From Acidobacteriota bacterium (GTDB lineage Bacteria > Acidobacteriota > Terriglobia > Terriglobales > Acidobacteriaceae), in NCBI GenBank assembly GCA_018268755.1, contig JAFDVW010000003.1, positions 277,278 to 341,277 on the forward strand: a stretch of 64,000 nt of DNA. Reading direction: 5' to 3'. Position 1 is the first letter of the stretch. Each line of letters begins with the position of its first letter. Of the stretch, positions 7,586 through 17,647 are shown in pieces. Both the position numbers and the translations under genes were made by a program. The notes beneath the pieces are model-generated. The model ran no database searches. It was not told where the DNA came from and was given only the letters and a program-made list of their open reading frames with translations.

Positions 7586-8770
7586 ATGTCCTTTTCACGC
7601 CGCGATTTCTTGACTACGGCTGTAGTGGGATCGGTGTCTCTCGGCTTGCAGCCGGAAGCGAGCGCCCAGTCGGGCGGAGGCAAACGCCCGATTATCGTTT
7701 GCGCGGGCAATGGCTACGATTACCTGGAAGAGGCCTACACCTTCCTCAAGAATGGCGGCGACACCCTCGACGCCGCGCTCAAAGTGGTCAAAGGACCGGA
7801 GGACGACCCCAACGAAACCAGCGTGGGCCTGGGGGGTATTCCCAATGAAGAGGGCGTGGTCGAACTGGACGCTTGCTGCATGCATGGTCCTACGCGGCGC
7901 GCGGGTTCGGTGGGCGGCGTGCGCAACATCAAAAATGTTTCGCTGGTTGCCAAGGCAGTCATGGAACACACCGGCCATGTGATGCTGGTGGGAGAAGGCG
8001 CGGAACGGTTTGCCGTCGCCATGGGCTTCCCGCGGGAAAATCTATTGACCGAAAAAGCCCGCAAGATTTGGCTGTTGTGGAAGGAGTATCACTCGATCGG
8101 CGATTGGTGGGGACCAGGAATTTCAGACCCCAAGTGGAATGCGCCGGTGAAGGGAACTCCGCAGGCGCAACTTTGGCAAATAAAATATCAGAGGCTGGAG
8201 GAGATTGCCGCCAATCTGGGCATTGACCCGGAGTGGCGCGCTTCCGCGATTCACAAAGTGCTGTTTCCGCCCACCGGCACCATTCACTGCTCGGCGGCCA
8301 ACGAAAAAGGCGAAGTTTCCGGCTGCACCACTACCAGCGGCCTGGCTTATAAATTGCCGGGACGCGTGGGCGATTCGCCGATCATCGGCGCGGGCTGCTA
8401 CACCGACCAGGATGTGGGTTCGGCGGGCGCGACCGGTAGCGGCGAAGAGAACATCAAGATCGCCGGGGCACACACCATCGTGGAGAATATGCGGCACGGC
8501 ATGTCCCCGCAGGAGGCCGGGATGGACGCGCTCAAGCGCATTGTGCGCAACTACAACAACGACATGAGCAAGCTGCAATACATGGACATGACTTACTACA
8601 TCCTGCGTAAGGATGGAGCTTATGCCGGCGTTTCCTTATGGGACGGCTATAGCGAGCATGAGCCGCACAAGATTGCGGTGCATGATGGAACTCGCCGCGC
8701 CGAGAAGACAGTAGCGTTGATGAAAGGATATTCGCAGGACTATCCCCCAGCGCTGGGTTTGCCCAAGTAA
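7586..8770 (+). CDS. Tat-exported N4-glycosylasparaginase / isoaspartyl peptidase family
   Basis: A 394-residue Ntn-hydrolase of the asparaginase-2 family. Residues 1-28 form a twin-arginine leader (SRRDFL, hydrophobic core, AQS), so it is probably exported folded. The new N-terminus after autocleavage is predicted at Thr232. The downstream CTTTSG (247-252) and GRVGDSPIIGAG stretches match the bacterial aspartylglucosaminidase pattern, and GATGSGE follows. The residue before Thr232 is Gly, where the classical enzyme has Asp; Gly-Thr scissile bonds do occur in the isoaspartyl-peptidase branch. The start at 7586 has GAGGAG upstream. Substrate (glycoasparagine, isoaspartyl peptide or asparagine) is uncertain. 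Confidence 0.9.
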   Translation: MSFSRRDFLTTAVVGSVSLGLQPEASAQSGGGKRPIIVCAGNGYDYLEEAYTFLKNGGDTLDAALKVVKGPEDDPNETSVGLGGIPNEEGVVELDACCMHGPTRRAGSVGGVRNIKNVSLVAKAVMEHTGHVMLVGEGAERFAVAMGFPRENLLTEKARKIWLLWKEYHSIGDWWGPGISDPKWNAPVKGTPQAQLWQIKYQRLEEIAANLGIDPEWRASAIHKVLFPPTGTIHCSAANEKGEVSGCTTTSGLAYKLPGRVGDSPIIGAGCYTDQDVGSAGATGSGEENIKIAGAHTIVENMRHGMSPQEAGMDALKRIVRNYNNDMSKLQYMDMTYYILRKDGAYAGVSLWDGYSEHEPHKIAVHDGTRRAEKTVALMKGYSQDYPPALGLPK

Positions 8771-8797
8771 CTTATTCGAAGATGTCGCAGAAGGTGC

Positions 8798-8823
8798 GGG
8801 CCGGCAGAGTATTCTGCCGGCCC
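8798..8823. terminator. Bidirectional hairpin terminator between asparaginase and glpX genes
   Basis: A perfect 11-bp stem (GGGCCGGCAGA paired with TCTGCCGGCCC) has a 4-base GTAT loop. It sits between two convergent genes and is followed on the plus strand by ATATGTTTT. It is well placed to stop transcription from both sides. Confidence 0.75.
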
Positions 8824-8865
8824 ATATGTTTTGCGCCCAGATCAGCCACAGCCGGTCACCGGCGC

Positions 8866-9909
<1,044 letters not shown>

Positions 9910-10020
9910 GCCCCCTCCCCCAAGATGCAAACTCCTAATATTGCCATCGGGCCCCGTTCTCGCACAATCCGGTCGTCCGAAACGGACGAGTAAGCCATAG
10001 TGGCAAGACGGCAAGGCGGG

Positions 10021-13000
10021 TCAATGAATAGAGTTCAGGGATTTCACATCGAAGAGGGTGAAACTGCATCCTACATATTGGAAACAACTCAAAATCCCCC
10101 GGCGCACGACGTGCGTAGGGCCATTGTCTGGTTCGAGGGCGGTGTAGGGCATCGCTTGCAAAAGCCTTCCTGCCGATTTCAGTTGGTCCGTCCCGCTTAT
10201 GAATTTTGTATCCACGATTTTGCCCTGGGGGCCGATGAGCACAAAGAATTCGGCGCTTGCGGTCTCCGCCACCACTCGGGCCATCTTGATGTTGCGGGCA
10301 TGGCTGAGCTCATCCTTCGCGGCAAATACTTGACTGGGAGAAAGGTTCGCCCCCAGCCTTTTCAGCCGAGCCTTGGTTTCTGACATGGTCTCGTCTGCGG
10401 CAAATGCCAGCCTGTAGAGATGAATGGCTTGGGCGGTTTTGTGCTGTTTCTCATATACCTGTCCAAGATGGTCTCCGGAAACGGGATTCTGCGAAAGCTG
10501 CCAGGCAGCATCCAGATACCGGGCCGCTTTCTCGAGACGGTCCATCTTGAAATAGATCCAACCAAGCGTATCCCAATAGGCCGCCAATGATTGCGTGCGG
10601 AGCAGATCATTGTTTTGCAAATTGGCCAAGCTGACATGTTGCGAATCTGCTTCTTTCAGGGCAACTGCCTTTTCCGCATACTCCAATGCCTCCGACAAGT
10701 GTTGGTCATGTTCGGCCATTTCGTAGGCGACATCATTCAGCACTTCTGGGTCTTCGCCTAATTTGATAGCTTCCTGATAGGACGCCAGGGCCTTCTCCGG
10801 TTCACCATTCCGCAAATAAGCGTGCCCCAGAACGACTCTGGCGAAAGCCTTCTCCGGCTTCAGCTTGATGAAGGAAGTGTAGGCTGGAATGGCTTCCGTA
10901 TATTGCTTCAACTGGAAAAAGGAAAGCCCCAGTTCAGCGTAGGCCTCGCTATCGTCAGGATATTGCGTAGTCAGTTCCTTGAGGAGCGGCACGGCGTCTG
11001 CGTAGCGCCTTCTGTAGAGCAAAGTTTCAATGGCGACCTGATAACAAAGGTCTTGGTTTGTATTGAGTTTCAGGGCCCCTCGCAGCGTTTGCAGGCCTTT
11101 ATCGATTTGCAGGGTCCCGAAGTAGACCTCTTCCAGAAGCAACCAGGCGCGTATGAACTTTGGATCCTGTGCAAGCGCAAGGTTCAGTGAGGCGATCGTT
11201 TCGCTTGAGGTGGGGCCGTGCATGGCTTGCTCAGCCTTCAGATAGGAATTTATCGCGTCCGGATTGTCGCTTTCGGGAAGCTGCGCAATAGCCTCACCCA
11301 GCCTATCGGTCCTGGAAGTGCTCGAATCGTCGCTCTTCTGGCCGTCCATTTTGTTCGAGATCAGCGCGGTCAGGGTATCGCGATCGTTGTTGATGGATTT
11401 GGCAAGGGCCTGAAACTCTTTGTAGTCAGCAACGGGGACTTCATTCGCCTTTACCGCCATGCGACGGTCTGTCACCACTTTCCCGCCGCTCAGGGAATAG
11501 TCCGCGTCAAAATCGATATATCCGGAGTGCTCATGCACCGCAGAGGGCAGCTTTAGCGAGTAATCTGCGGGCAGCTGTACTTCGGAGTGGTAGTGAATTT
11601 CTTGCGGGGGACCTAGCCAGATAGGAAAGGAAGGGGTTGCCTTGTCATCGTTGTATGCCAGAGTAGGAAGTAGAAATGACGGCAACGGGAAACTAATCCT
11701 GCGGTTCTCCCAATCGGAGTAGTCCTTGCGCTTATAGTGATAATTGATTTGGAGAGCTTTGTCGGTTGCCTCCAAAGGGCTCACCGTGACATCGCTGACA
11801 TCTCCTCCAAATCCGCTTAAATAGGAGAGTTGTTGTGCCAAGTCTTTCCATTGCGGCATGGGGGTGTTGCGAAAGGCACTACGCAGTAGGAGTTCCCCAT
11901 CGCTGCCCTTGATCTCTCGATGGACATCGCCTTCCAGTGTGCCTGCGTCGTCGAGTTTGGCGGTTATTTGAAATTCTTCCGTGGCTTTCCAGTCCGAATC
12001 GGCTGGAGTTTCGGCCAGTGTGGCTGGCTTGTCGGAGGGAATCACCAGGGCATGTTTGCTGCGCAAGCGGCCCATTAAATAGGCGAACGGGGCCACTTCA
12101 GGGGTGGTGTCCAGCCAGAGATAGCCATTTGCCTGTGGAACCGCGGTGATGACGTGATCAAATTGCCCGGGAGAGGGCACCTCAGGAACGATTTCTCTTT
12201 GGGTCGAAATGAGTGTCGGATAGGACTTAATACCCGCCGCCTGCAAAAGAGAAGCTAGCAACGTGTGCTTATCTTTACAGTCGCCGTACTGATTATTTAG
12301 GACCTCCGCGGCAGCATGAGGCTGATATCGGCCAATGCCAAAAGAAACACCGATATAGCGAAATTGCCAACTGACGTAGTTATATATGGCGCGGAGTTTT
12401 GCCGTATCGTCGCTGAGCCCTTTGGTAAGTGCAACCGCCTTGGCTTCGATTTCGGGGGTCGGCTTTACACGGTCCTGTTGCAGCCCGCCGTACCATTGGC
12501 CGACTTCGTCCCAAGTCTTAAAACTGCTGAGCAAGATATCAGGTTGTGGTTGCAGTCCGCGCGCTGCTTCCGTCGTTAATCGACGCTTTTCTTCTTTGTC
12601 ATCCGTAGACTTTGGTACGAGATTGGAAAAGCTCCATTGATACAAACGATATTTTGCTTCTTCGCTGATTTGGGGCGGATGAGAAGGGCTCCTGAGTTGC
12701 ACGGCCCGATTATGGGGAGTACGAACCTCGAGGTGCTGCTGCAGGACAATAACATCATCTGTAAAGTTGAAATCGAACCAGAACTGATTTGGAGCCAATG
12801 GTTTGTCGGTCTTCCAGTGCGCCGCATATTCCAGTGTGTCGCCTACTCCCAGCCCCTTTACCGCCACCTGCTTTTCGCGAATGTCGCTGTAAAAAGGCGC
12901 TGCACGAGTAATGGCTGAGGGCATGTCCTGGGCATCCTCGGTCGGAGTGGAAATTACAGTCCCGTCTGGCTTGTGCACGAGAATGCGGTCGATAGTGACA

Positions 13001-13260
13001 TTGCCATTGAAGGCAGCATAGACGAATTGCAACAAGCCCCAGTGTTGAACGGCGGCATCCGATTGTATTTTGACGCGTAGTTCACCCTCACGAGTGAAAG
13101 TGCCGTCATTTTCAAAGGTGAGCTTGTCGGAGATGCGTTCGATAACAAAGGCTTCCTGCGCATGATCTGACTTTGGTTGTGGGGAAGTTTGGGAATAAAG
13201 CAGCGAAGCCAGGAAAGGGAAAGACAGACATAGGAAGAGACGGCGCCGGTTCGTAATCAT
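10021..13260 (-). CDS. Secreted DUF3857 / transglutaminase-like / TPR protein with TonB-like C-terminus
   Basis: A 1079-residue protein. Residues 1-24 are a signal peptide. A DUF3857 region (about 35-210) is followed by a transglutaminase-like core with a complete triad: Cys328 in YGDCKDKHTLL, His369 in FDHVI and Asp384 in LWLDTT. A beta-rich region fills about 420-620. Tetratricopeptide repeats run from about 690 to 960 (for example PEDPEVLNDVAYEMAE-like helices and AYWDTLGWIYFKM). The last 90 residues resemble a TonB/energy-transducer C-terminal fold (PQGKIVDTKFISG, then VVRRGILSC). It is likely periplasmic or outer-membrane facing. Such proteins are common in Acidobacteria and Bacteroidetes; the substrate is unknown. 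Confidence 0.85.
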   Translation of the reverse strand: MITNRRRLFLCLSFPFLASLLYSQTSPQPKSDHAQEAFVIERISDKLTFENDGTFTREGELRVKIQSDAAVQHWGLLQFVYAAFNGNVTIDRILVHKPDGTVISTPTEDAQDMPSAITRAAPFYSDIREKQVAVKGLGVGDTLEYAAHWKTDKPLAPNQFWFDFNFTDDVIVLQQHLEVRTPHNRAVQLRSPSHPPQISEEAKYRLYQWSFSNLVPKSTDDKEEKRRLTTEAARGLQPQPDILLSSFKTWDEVGQWYGGLQQDRVKPTPEIEAKAVALTKGLSDDTAKLRAIYNYVSWQFRYIGVSFGIGRYQPHAAAEVLNNQYGDCKDKHTLLASLLQAAGIKSYPTLISTQREIVPEVPSPGQFDHVITAVPQANGYLWLDTTPEVAPFAYLMGRLRSKHALVIPSDKPATLAETPADSDWKATEEFQITAKLDDAGTLEGDVHREIKGSDGELLLRSAFRNTPMPQWKDLAQQLSYLSGFGGDVSDVTVSPLEATDKALQINYHYKRKDYSDWENRRISFPLPSFLLPTLAYNDDKATPSFPIWLGPPQEIHYHSEVQLPADYSLKLPSAVHEHSGYIDFDADYSLSGGKVVTDRRMAVKANEVPVADYKEFQALAKSINNDRDTLTALISNKMDGQKSDDSSTSRTDRLGEAIAQLPESDNPDAINSYLKAEQAMHGPTSSETIASLNLALAQDPKFIRAWLLLEEVYFGTLQIDKGLQTLRGALKLNTNQDLCYQVAIETLLYRRRYADAVPLLKELTTQYPDDSEAYAELGLSFFQLKQYTEAIPAYTSFIKLKPEKAFARVVLGHAYLRNGEPEKALASYQEAIKLGEDPEVLNDVAYEMAEHDQHLSEALEYAEKAVALKEADSQHVSLANLQNNDLLRTQSLAAYWDTLGWIYFKMDRLEKAARYLDAAWQLSQNPVSGDHLGQVYEKQHKTAQAIHLYRLAFAADETMSETKARLKRLGANLSPSQVFAAKDELSHARNIKMARVVAETASAEFFVLIGPQGKIVDTKFISGTDQLKSAGRLLQAMPYTALEPDNGPTHVVRRGILSCFQYVGCSFTLFDVKSLNSIH

Positions 13261-13295
13261 TGAAGCCTACGTTTCTACGCCGGCCTGAAAGAAAA

Positions 13296-13346
13296 CGCAA
13301 GTAGCTTCCAGGCTCCGTCTTAGCTACTCTGGAATAGTTACTTGCG
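13296..13346. terminator. Terminator-like hairpin downstream of the acyl-CoA dehydrogenase gene
   Basis: CGCAAGTA at 13296 pairs with TACTTGCG ending at 13346, and TTCCAG pairs with CTGGAA inside the arms with a small bulge. The hairpin lies 23 bases past the stop of the minus-strand dehydrogenase gene and 35 bases before the next minus-strand gene. There is no clear U-run, so the terminator call is tentative. Confidence 0.4.
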
Positions 13347-13369
13347 TCTGGTAAGACCCTGCCCAGGAG

Positions 13370-14551
13370 TTAGAAAGCGTCAATCCCGGTGACGTGCGAG
13401 CCAATAATCAGGGTATGGATATCGTGCGTGCCTTCGTAGGTCTTGACCGACTCCAGGTTCATCATGTGGCGCATGATGGGGTAATCATCGGCTACGCCGT
13501 TGGCCCCCAGAATATCGCGGGACAGGCGGGCGCACTCCAGCGCCATCCACACGTTGTTCCGCTTGGCCATCGAAATATGGTAGTGCTCGACTTTGCCGGC
13601 GTCCTTCAGGCGGCCGACCTGCAGGATCAGTAATTGCGCCTTGGTGATCTCCGAAATCATCCAGGCCAGCTTGTCCTGGATCAATTGATGCGAGGCGATG
13701 GGCTGGTCGCGGAATTGCTTGCGCAGCAGGGAATATTGCAGAGCGCAATCGTAGCAGGCCATAGCGGCCCCCACCGCACCCCAGGCGATTCCATAACGCG
13801 CCTGATTCAGGCACATGAGCGGGGATTTCAGCCCGCCGCTCTTGGGCAGGAGGTTGGTTTCCGGGATGTGTACATCCTGGAGGGAGAGACCAGAAGTTAC
13901 CGAGGCCCGCAGGGACCACTTGCCGTGAATGTCTTCGGCCTTGAAGCCCGGGCGGTCGGTTTCCACCAGAAAGCCGCGGACGCGGTCGCCTTCATCTTCC
14001 ACTTTGGCCCAGATCACGGCCACGTCGGCGATGGTGCCGGAGGTGATCCACATCTTCTCCCCGTTCAGGACATACTCGTTGCCGACCTTCTTGGCGCGGG
14101 TTCGCATGCCGCCGGGGTTCGAGCCAAAGTCGGGCTCGGTGAGGCCAAAACAGCCAAGCTTCTCGCCCTTTTGCAGCGCGGGCAGCCATTTTTCCTTCTG
14201 CTCGTCGCTGCCAAAGGTATAGATGGGGTACATGACCAGGGCAGATTGCACGCTGACAAAGGAGCGCACGCCCGAGTCCCCGCGCTCCATTTCCTGGGTG
14301 ACCAGCCCGTATTCCACATTGGACATACCGGCGCAGCCATAGCCTTGCAACGATGCGCCAAAAAAACCAAGTTCGGCCATCGGTTTCACCAACTCGCGGG
14401 GAAATCGCCCGGCGCGGTTGCACTCCTCGATGATCGGAATCAGGTTGTCTTCGATGAATTGGCGGGCGGTGTCGCGAACCAGTCTTTCGTCGTCGCTGAG
14501 CAGGGTATCGAACTGCAGGTAGTCGACTCCACGAAACTTCATTGCTGGCAT
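13370..14551 (-). CDS. Acyl-CoA dehydrogenase, glutaryl-CoA dehydrogenase-like
   Basis: A 393-residue flavoenzyme of the acyl-CoA dehydrogenase family. It has the FAD and substrate segments [17 protein letters not shown] and [17 protein letters not shown], and near the C-terminus [15 protein letters not shown], whose Glu is the catalytic base position of glutaryl-CoA dehydrogenases. The [19 protein letters not shown] block is also typical of GcdH. The reaction would be oxidation, possibly with decarboxylation, of glutaryl-CoA in Lys/Trp catabolism; other short acyl-CoAs are possible. Start 14551 is chosen because AAGAGAG precedes it; an in-frame ATG lies 9 bases into the gene. No pathway partner is next to it. 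Confidence 0.88.
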   Translation of the reverse strand: MPAMKFRGVDYLQFDTLLSDDERLVRDTARQFIEDNLIPIIEECNRAGRFPRELVKPMAELGFFGASLQGYGCAGMSNVEYGLVTQEMERGDSGVRSFVSVQSALVMYPIYTFGSDEQKEKWLPALQKGEKLGCFGLTEPDFGSNPGGMRTRAKKVGNEYVLNGEKMWITSGTIADVAVIWAKVEDEGDRVRGFLVETDRPGFKAEDIHGKWSLRASVTSGLSLQDVHIPETNLLPKSGGLKSPLMCLNQARYGIAWGAVGAAMACYDCALQYSLLRKQFRDQPIASHQLIQDKLAWMISEITKAQLLILQVGRLKDAGKVEHYHISMAKRNNVWMALECARLSRDILGANGVADDYPIMRHMMNLESVKTYEGTHDIHTLIIGSHVTGIDAF

Positions 14552-14872
14552 GTCAGGCTCTCTTTTCTGCACGCCCGCCGGAAGCGTACACCCCGGTAGG
14601 GCAAACCCTAGAGGCTAGCAATAGGGCATAGCAGGCGTCAATCTGGCCCTCAGTCATAGGTGGGAGGGGTGCCAATATAAGGCCGCCGGCCGCACTCGCA
14701 AGCCCACCTCCAGCATGGAAAATCCCCAACAACCGGGCCCGCAAGGGGCCGCGGATTTCCTTGCAAATACAACATCCACAGGGGGATTCATCAGAAATTC
14801 ACCGGTTTGTAACCGTCTTGTAACACTCGGAAAGTACAAAAAACTGTCATCAACCCAAAGGAGGACTTCCGA
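14552..14872. other. Intergenic region with divergent promoters for the dehydrogenase and pstS
   Basis: About 320 bases without a supportable gene. It holds the start region of the minus-strand dehydrogenase gene and, near the right end, the Pho-box-like repeat and promoter of pstS. Short open frames on the minus strand here have no family resemblance and no ribosome binding site. Confidence 0.6.
14807..14840 (+). promoter_or_regulatory. Pho-box-like tandem repeat and -10 before pstS
   Basis: Two 11-bp units lie head to tail: TTGTAACCGTC (14807-14817) and TTGTAACACTC (14818-14828). An 11-bp direct repeat at the -35 position is the architecture of PhoB sites. A -10-like TACAAA is at 14835-14840. 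A similar unit pair precedes pstC. A CTGTCAT at 14844-14850 equals the E. coli half-site, but stands alone. The regulator is inferred from architecture only; no phoB/phoR gene is in the window. Confidence 0.6.
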
Positions 14873-15874
14873 GTGATTCGTCGCATTGCGCTGTTGTGTC
14901 TCGCTCTCGCGCTACCCGCCGTGGGGCAGACCACGTTGAATGGGGCTGGCGCAACTTTTCCTTATCCGATGTATTCCAAGTGGTTCAGCGAATACCACAA
15001 GCTGCATTCGGACATTGAAATCAACTATCAATCCATCGGCAGCGGTGGCGGTATCCGCCAGGTGCTGGCCGGAACTGTGGACTTCGGGGCCAGCGACGGT
15101 CCCATGACCGACGACCAACTTTCGCAGGCCAAGAGCAAGATTCTGCACATCCCCACCGTGTTGGGCGCGGTCGTTCCCGCCTACAACATTCCTGGCGTAA
15201 GCGGCGAAGTGAAGTTCACGCCCCAGGCCCTGGCCGGTATTTTCCTGGGCAAGATCACGACCTGGAACGACCCGGCCATCACCAAGCCGAACCCGGGCGT
15301 TAATTTCCCCAACCAGCCCATCATTGTGATCCACCGTTCGGACGGCAGCGGCACTACCTATATCTTCACCGACTACCTCTCCAAGGTCAGCTCAGACTGG
15401 CAGAACGGTCCGGGAAAGGGCACCTCGGTAAAGTGGCCGATCGGTCTCGGCGGCAAAGGGAACGAGGGCGTGGCCGGGCAGATTCGCCAACTCCAAGGTT
15501 CCATCGGTTATGTGGAACTGATCTATGCCGTGCAGAACAAAATTCCCTACGGCGTAGTGAAGAATGCGGCCGGCGAATTCGTGAAGGCCAGCCTGCAGAG
15601 CACCACCGCGGCGGCGGGTTCGGTGAAGAACATGCCGGCTGACTTCCGCGTCTCGATCACCAACGCGCCGGGAAAAGATGCCTATCCCATCTCCAGCTTT
15701 ACCTGGCTGCTGATTCCGGTACAGGCCAAGGACGCGAACCGCGGCAAGATTATTGCCGACTTTCTGAACTGGATGCTGGTCGACGGACAAAAACTGACCA
15801 CGGAGCTGACCTATGCTCCGCTGCCGGAAAACGTCGTGGCCAAAGTGAAAGAAACCGTAAAACAGGTCCACTAA
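14873..15874 (+). CDS. pstS: Phosphate ABC transporter substrate-binding protein PstS
   Basis: Periplasmic phosphate-binding component of the high-affinity Pst importer. The 333-residue protein starts at a GTG with GGAGG about 5 bases upstream, has an N-terminal signal peptide ending near AVGQ, then NGAGATFPYPMYSKWF, the SIGSGGGIRQV phosphate loop, FGASDGPM, and HRSDGSGTTYIFTDYL, all PstS hallmarks. Unlike most genomes it is not next to pstCAB; about 7.5 kb of polyphosphate genes lie between. The porin gene follows 66 bases downstream and may share its transcript. The Pho-box-like repeat upstream suggests induction by phosphate limitation. Confidence 0.97.
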   Translation: MIRRIALLCLALALPAVGQTTLNGAGATFPYPMYSKWFSEYHKLHSDIEINYQSIGSGGGIRQVLAGTVDFGASDGPMTDDQLSQAKSKILHIPTVLGAVVPAYNIPGVSGEVKFTPQALAGIFLGKITTWNDPAITKPNPGVNFPNQPIIVIHRSDGSGTTYIFTDYLSKVSSDWQNGPGKGTSVKWPIGLGGKGNEGVAGQIRQLQGSIGYVELIYAVQNKIPYGVVKNAAGEFVKASLQSTTAAAGSVKNMPADFRVSITNAPGKDAYPISSFTWLLIPVQAKDANRGKIIADFLNWMLVDGQKLTTELTYAPLPENVVAKVKETVKQVH

Positions 15875-15940
15875 AGCTGTTTGGCAAGCCGAAGTTGCGA
15901 ATTCGCCTCATACAAACTTGAGGCAAAAGGGGAGAAATTA

Positions 15941-17530
15941 ATGAAGTCTGCACTGAAGTGGTGCGTAGTTCCACTGTTGGCGACATCTTTGTTGGCGCAA
16001 ACCGCCACTCCGAAGAAGAAAGCGGCGGCCAAAGCCGCCCAGCCGGCGGTGACCATGGAGGACATCCAGAGCCTGCGCGACGCTCTGGCTGCGCAACAAC
16101 AGCAAATTCAGCAGTTGAAACAGCAACTCCAGGACAAGGACGCGGCCTGGCAGCAGTCGCAGCAGCAACTGCAGCAGGCCCAGTCCGCCGCCAGCGATGC
16201 CCAGCAAAAAGCCAGCTCGGCGGAAACCGCTGCGGTCGAGCAGAAGGACACCGTGTCTAAGCTCTCCAGCGATTTGGCCGACGTGCAGACCACGCTGACC
16301 AATAACGCCTTGAGCTCACAGGATGAACAAAAGCGCATGTCTTCTTTGGAAGGAATTGTCGGCCGCTTCCGCTTCAGTGGCGACGTTCGCGTCCGCGATG
16401 ACAGCGCCTTCCAGAAGGGCACGGCGGACCGCAATCGTCCCCGCATCCGCGTTCGCCTGGGCATCGATGGCAAACTAGGCGAGGACTTCGTCGGCGGTTT
16501 GGCTCTGGCCACTGGCACGTTGCTTGACCCGACCTCTTCGAACGAAACCCTCACCAGTTATTTCGAGCGCAAAACCATTGGCTTGGATCGTGGCTATATC
16601 ACCTACAATCCGGTAGCGCACAAGTGGTTGTCGCTGACCGGCGGTAAGTTTGCGTATCAATGGCAGCGCACCTCGGTCACCGGCGACTCCGATATTACGC
16701 CGGAAGGCTTCAACGAGAAGTTCTCCTTTGACCTGCACAGCAAGAACTTCAAAAACTTCACCGCCCAGCTGATCCAGCTGACGGTGAATGAAGTTTCCGG
16801 TGGCACCGACGCGTACGCTTTGGGCGGCCAGGTTTCGGCCAAGATGCAGTTCGGCCCCTGGAGCACCACCCCATCGTTCCTGATCCTGAACTGGAACAAT
16901 CCCAACCAGCTGTTGACGACGCCGTCGTCTTCGACCGCCGCTTGCCAGGCCCCCAACAGCACCCCGGTAGGGACTTGCGGTTTCGGCCCCAACGGCATCA
17001 CCAACGCGACTTATACCGACGGCAATGGCAAGGCCGCTTTCTGGTCGGGCTATGAATACGCCGACTTCATCATCAACAACCAGATCAAGACGCCCTGGAG
17101 CCGTTTGCCGGTGAACCTGATCGGCGAATTCCTCCGCAACCTGAAGGCCGCCGACCATCCGCTGGATTCGACCGGCGCGGTGGCCACCAACCTGGGCAGC
17201 CAGGCCGATGAATATGGCTTCGATCTCAGCCTGGGCCAAACCAAGAACAAGAACGACGTGCAGTTCGGCTATGCCTGGTTGCGTCAGGAACAGGATTCGG
17301 TCCTCTCCTCGTTCGCGGAAAGCGACCAGCGCGCTCCTACCAACGTCCTGCAACACCGCATTTACGGGATGTGGAAGGTGCGGGCCAACACCGTGGCCAG
17401 CGTAACTTACTGGCGCGGACGCACTCTCAACAGCTACCTGCAGAACTCGCGCCGGGGCGCGGGGGTAGCGGTGGGACAGGTGGAACCGTTCTACAATCGC
17501 TTCCAGTTTGACCTGGTCTATTCATTCTAA
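15941..17530 (+). CDS. Putative porin with N-terminal coiled coil
   Basis: A 529-residue outer-membrane protein. Residues 1-20 form a signal peptide, residues 40-130 a Gln/Ala-rich coiled coil (repeated QQQIQQLKQQL and QQSQQQLQQAQ heptads), and residues 145-529 a beta barrel ending in the aromatic C-terminus RFQFDLVYSF expected for Bam-assembled proteins. The IVGRFRFSGDVRVR to ERKTIGLDRGYITYNP stretch fits the putative-porin family of Acidobacteria and Bacteroidetes. The start at 15941 has GGGGAGAAA upstream. Its position behind pstS suggests it passes phosphate or phosphorylated compounds through the outer membrane, but selectivity is inference. A strong terminator follows. Confidence 0.85.
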   Translation: MKSALKWCVVPLLATSLLAQTATPKKKAAAKAAQPAVTMEDIQSLRDALAAQQQQIQQLKQQLQDKDAAWQQSQQQLQQAQSAASDAQQKASSAETAAVEQKDTVSKLSSDLADVQTTLTNNALSSQDEQKRMSSLEGIVGRFRFSGDVRVRDDSAFQKGTADRNRPRIRVRLGIDGKLGEDFVGGLALATGTLLDPTSSNETLTSYFERKTIGLDRGYITYNPVAHKWLSLTGGKFAYQWQRTSVTGDSDITPEGFNEKFSFDLHSKNFKNFTAQLIQLTVNEVSGGTDAYALGGQVSAKMQFGPWSTTPSFLILNWNNPNQLLTTPSSSTAACQAPNSTPVGTCGFGPNGITNATYTDGNGKAAFWSGYEYADFIINNQIKTPWSRLPVNLIGEFLRNLKAADHPLDSTGAVATNLGSQADEYGFDLSLGQTKNKNDVQFGYAWLRQEQDSVLSSFAESDQRAPTNVLQHRIYGMWKVRANTVASVTYWRGRTLNSYLQNSRRGAGVAVGQVEPFYNRFQFDLVYSF

Positions 17531-17556
17531 GATCGGGCACTTGGAGTCGAAATCAG

Positions 17557-17584
17557 CATGGGCGCTGGGGTTCCAGCGCCCATG
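17557..17584 (+). terminator. Rho-independent-like terminator after the porin gene
   Basis: A perfect 12-bp stem, CATGGGCGCTGG with CCAGCGCCCATG, has a GGTT loop and is followed by TTCTT. It begins 26 bases after the porin stop and separates pstS-porin from the ppk side. Confidence 0.8.
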
Positions 17585-17647
17585 TTCTTGCTAAGGCGGG
17601 GAAGCTTTGGAAGCCCTGGCTTATACTGTGAGGATTATCCTGTATTT

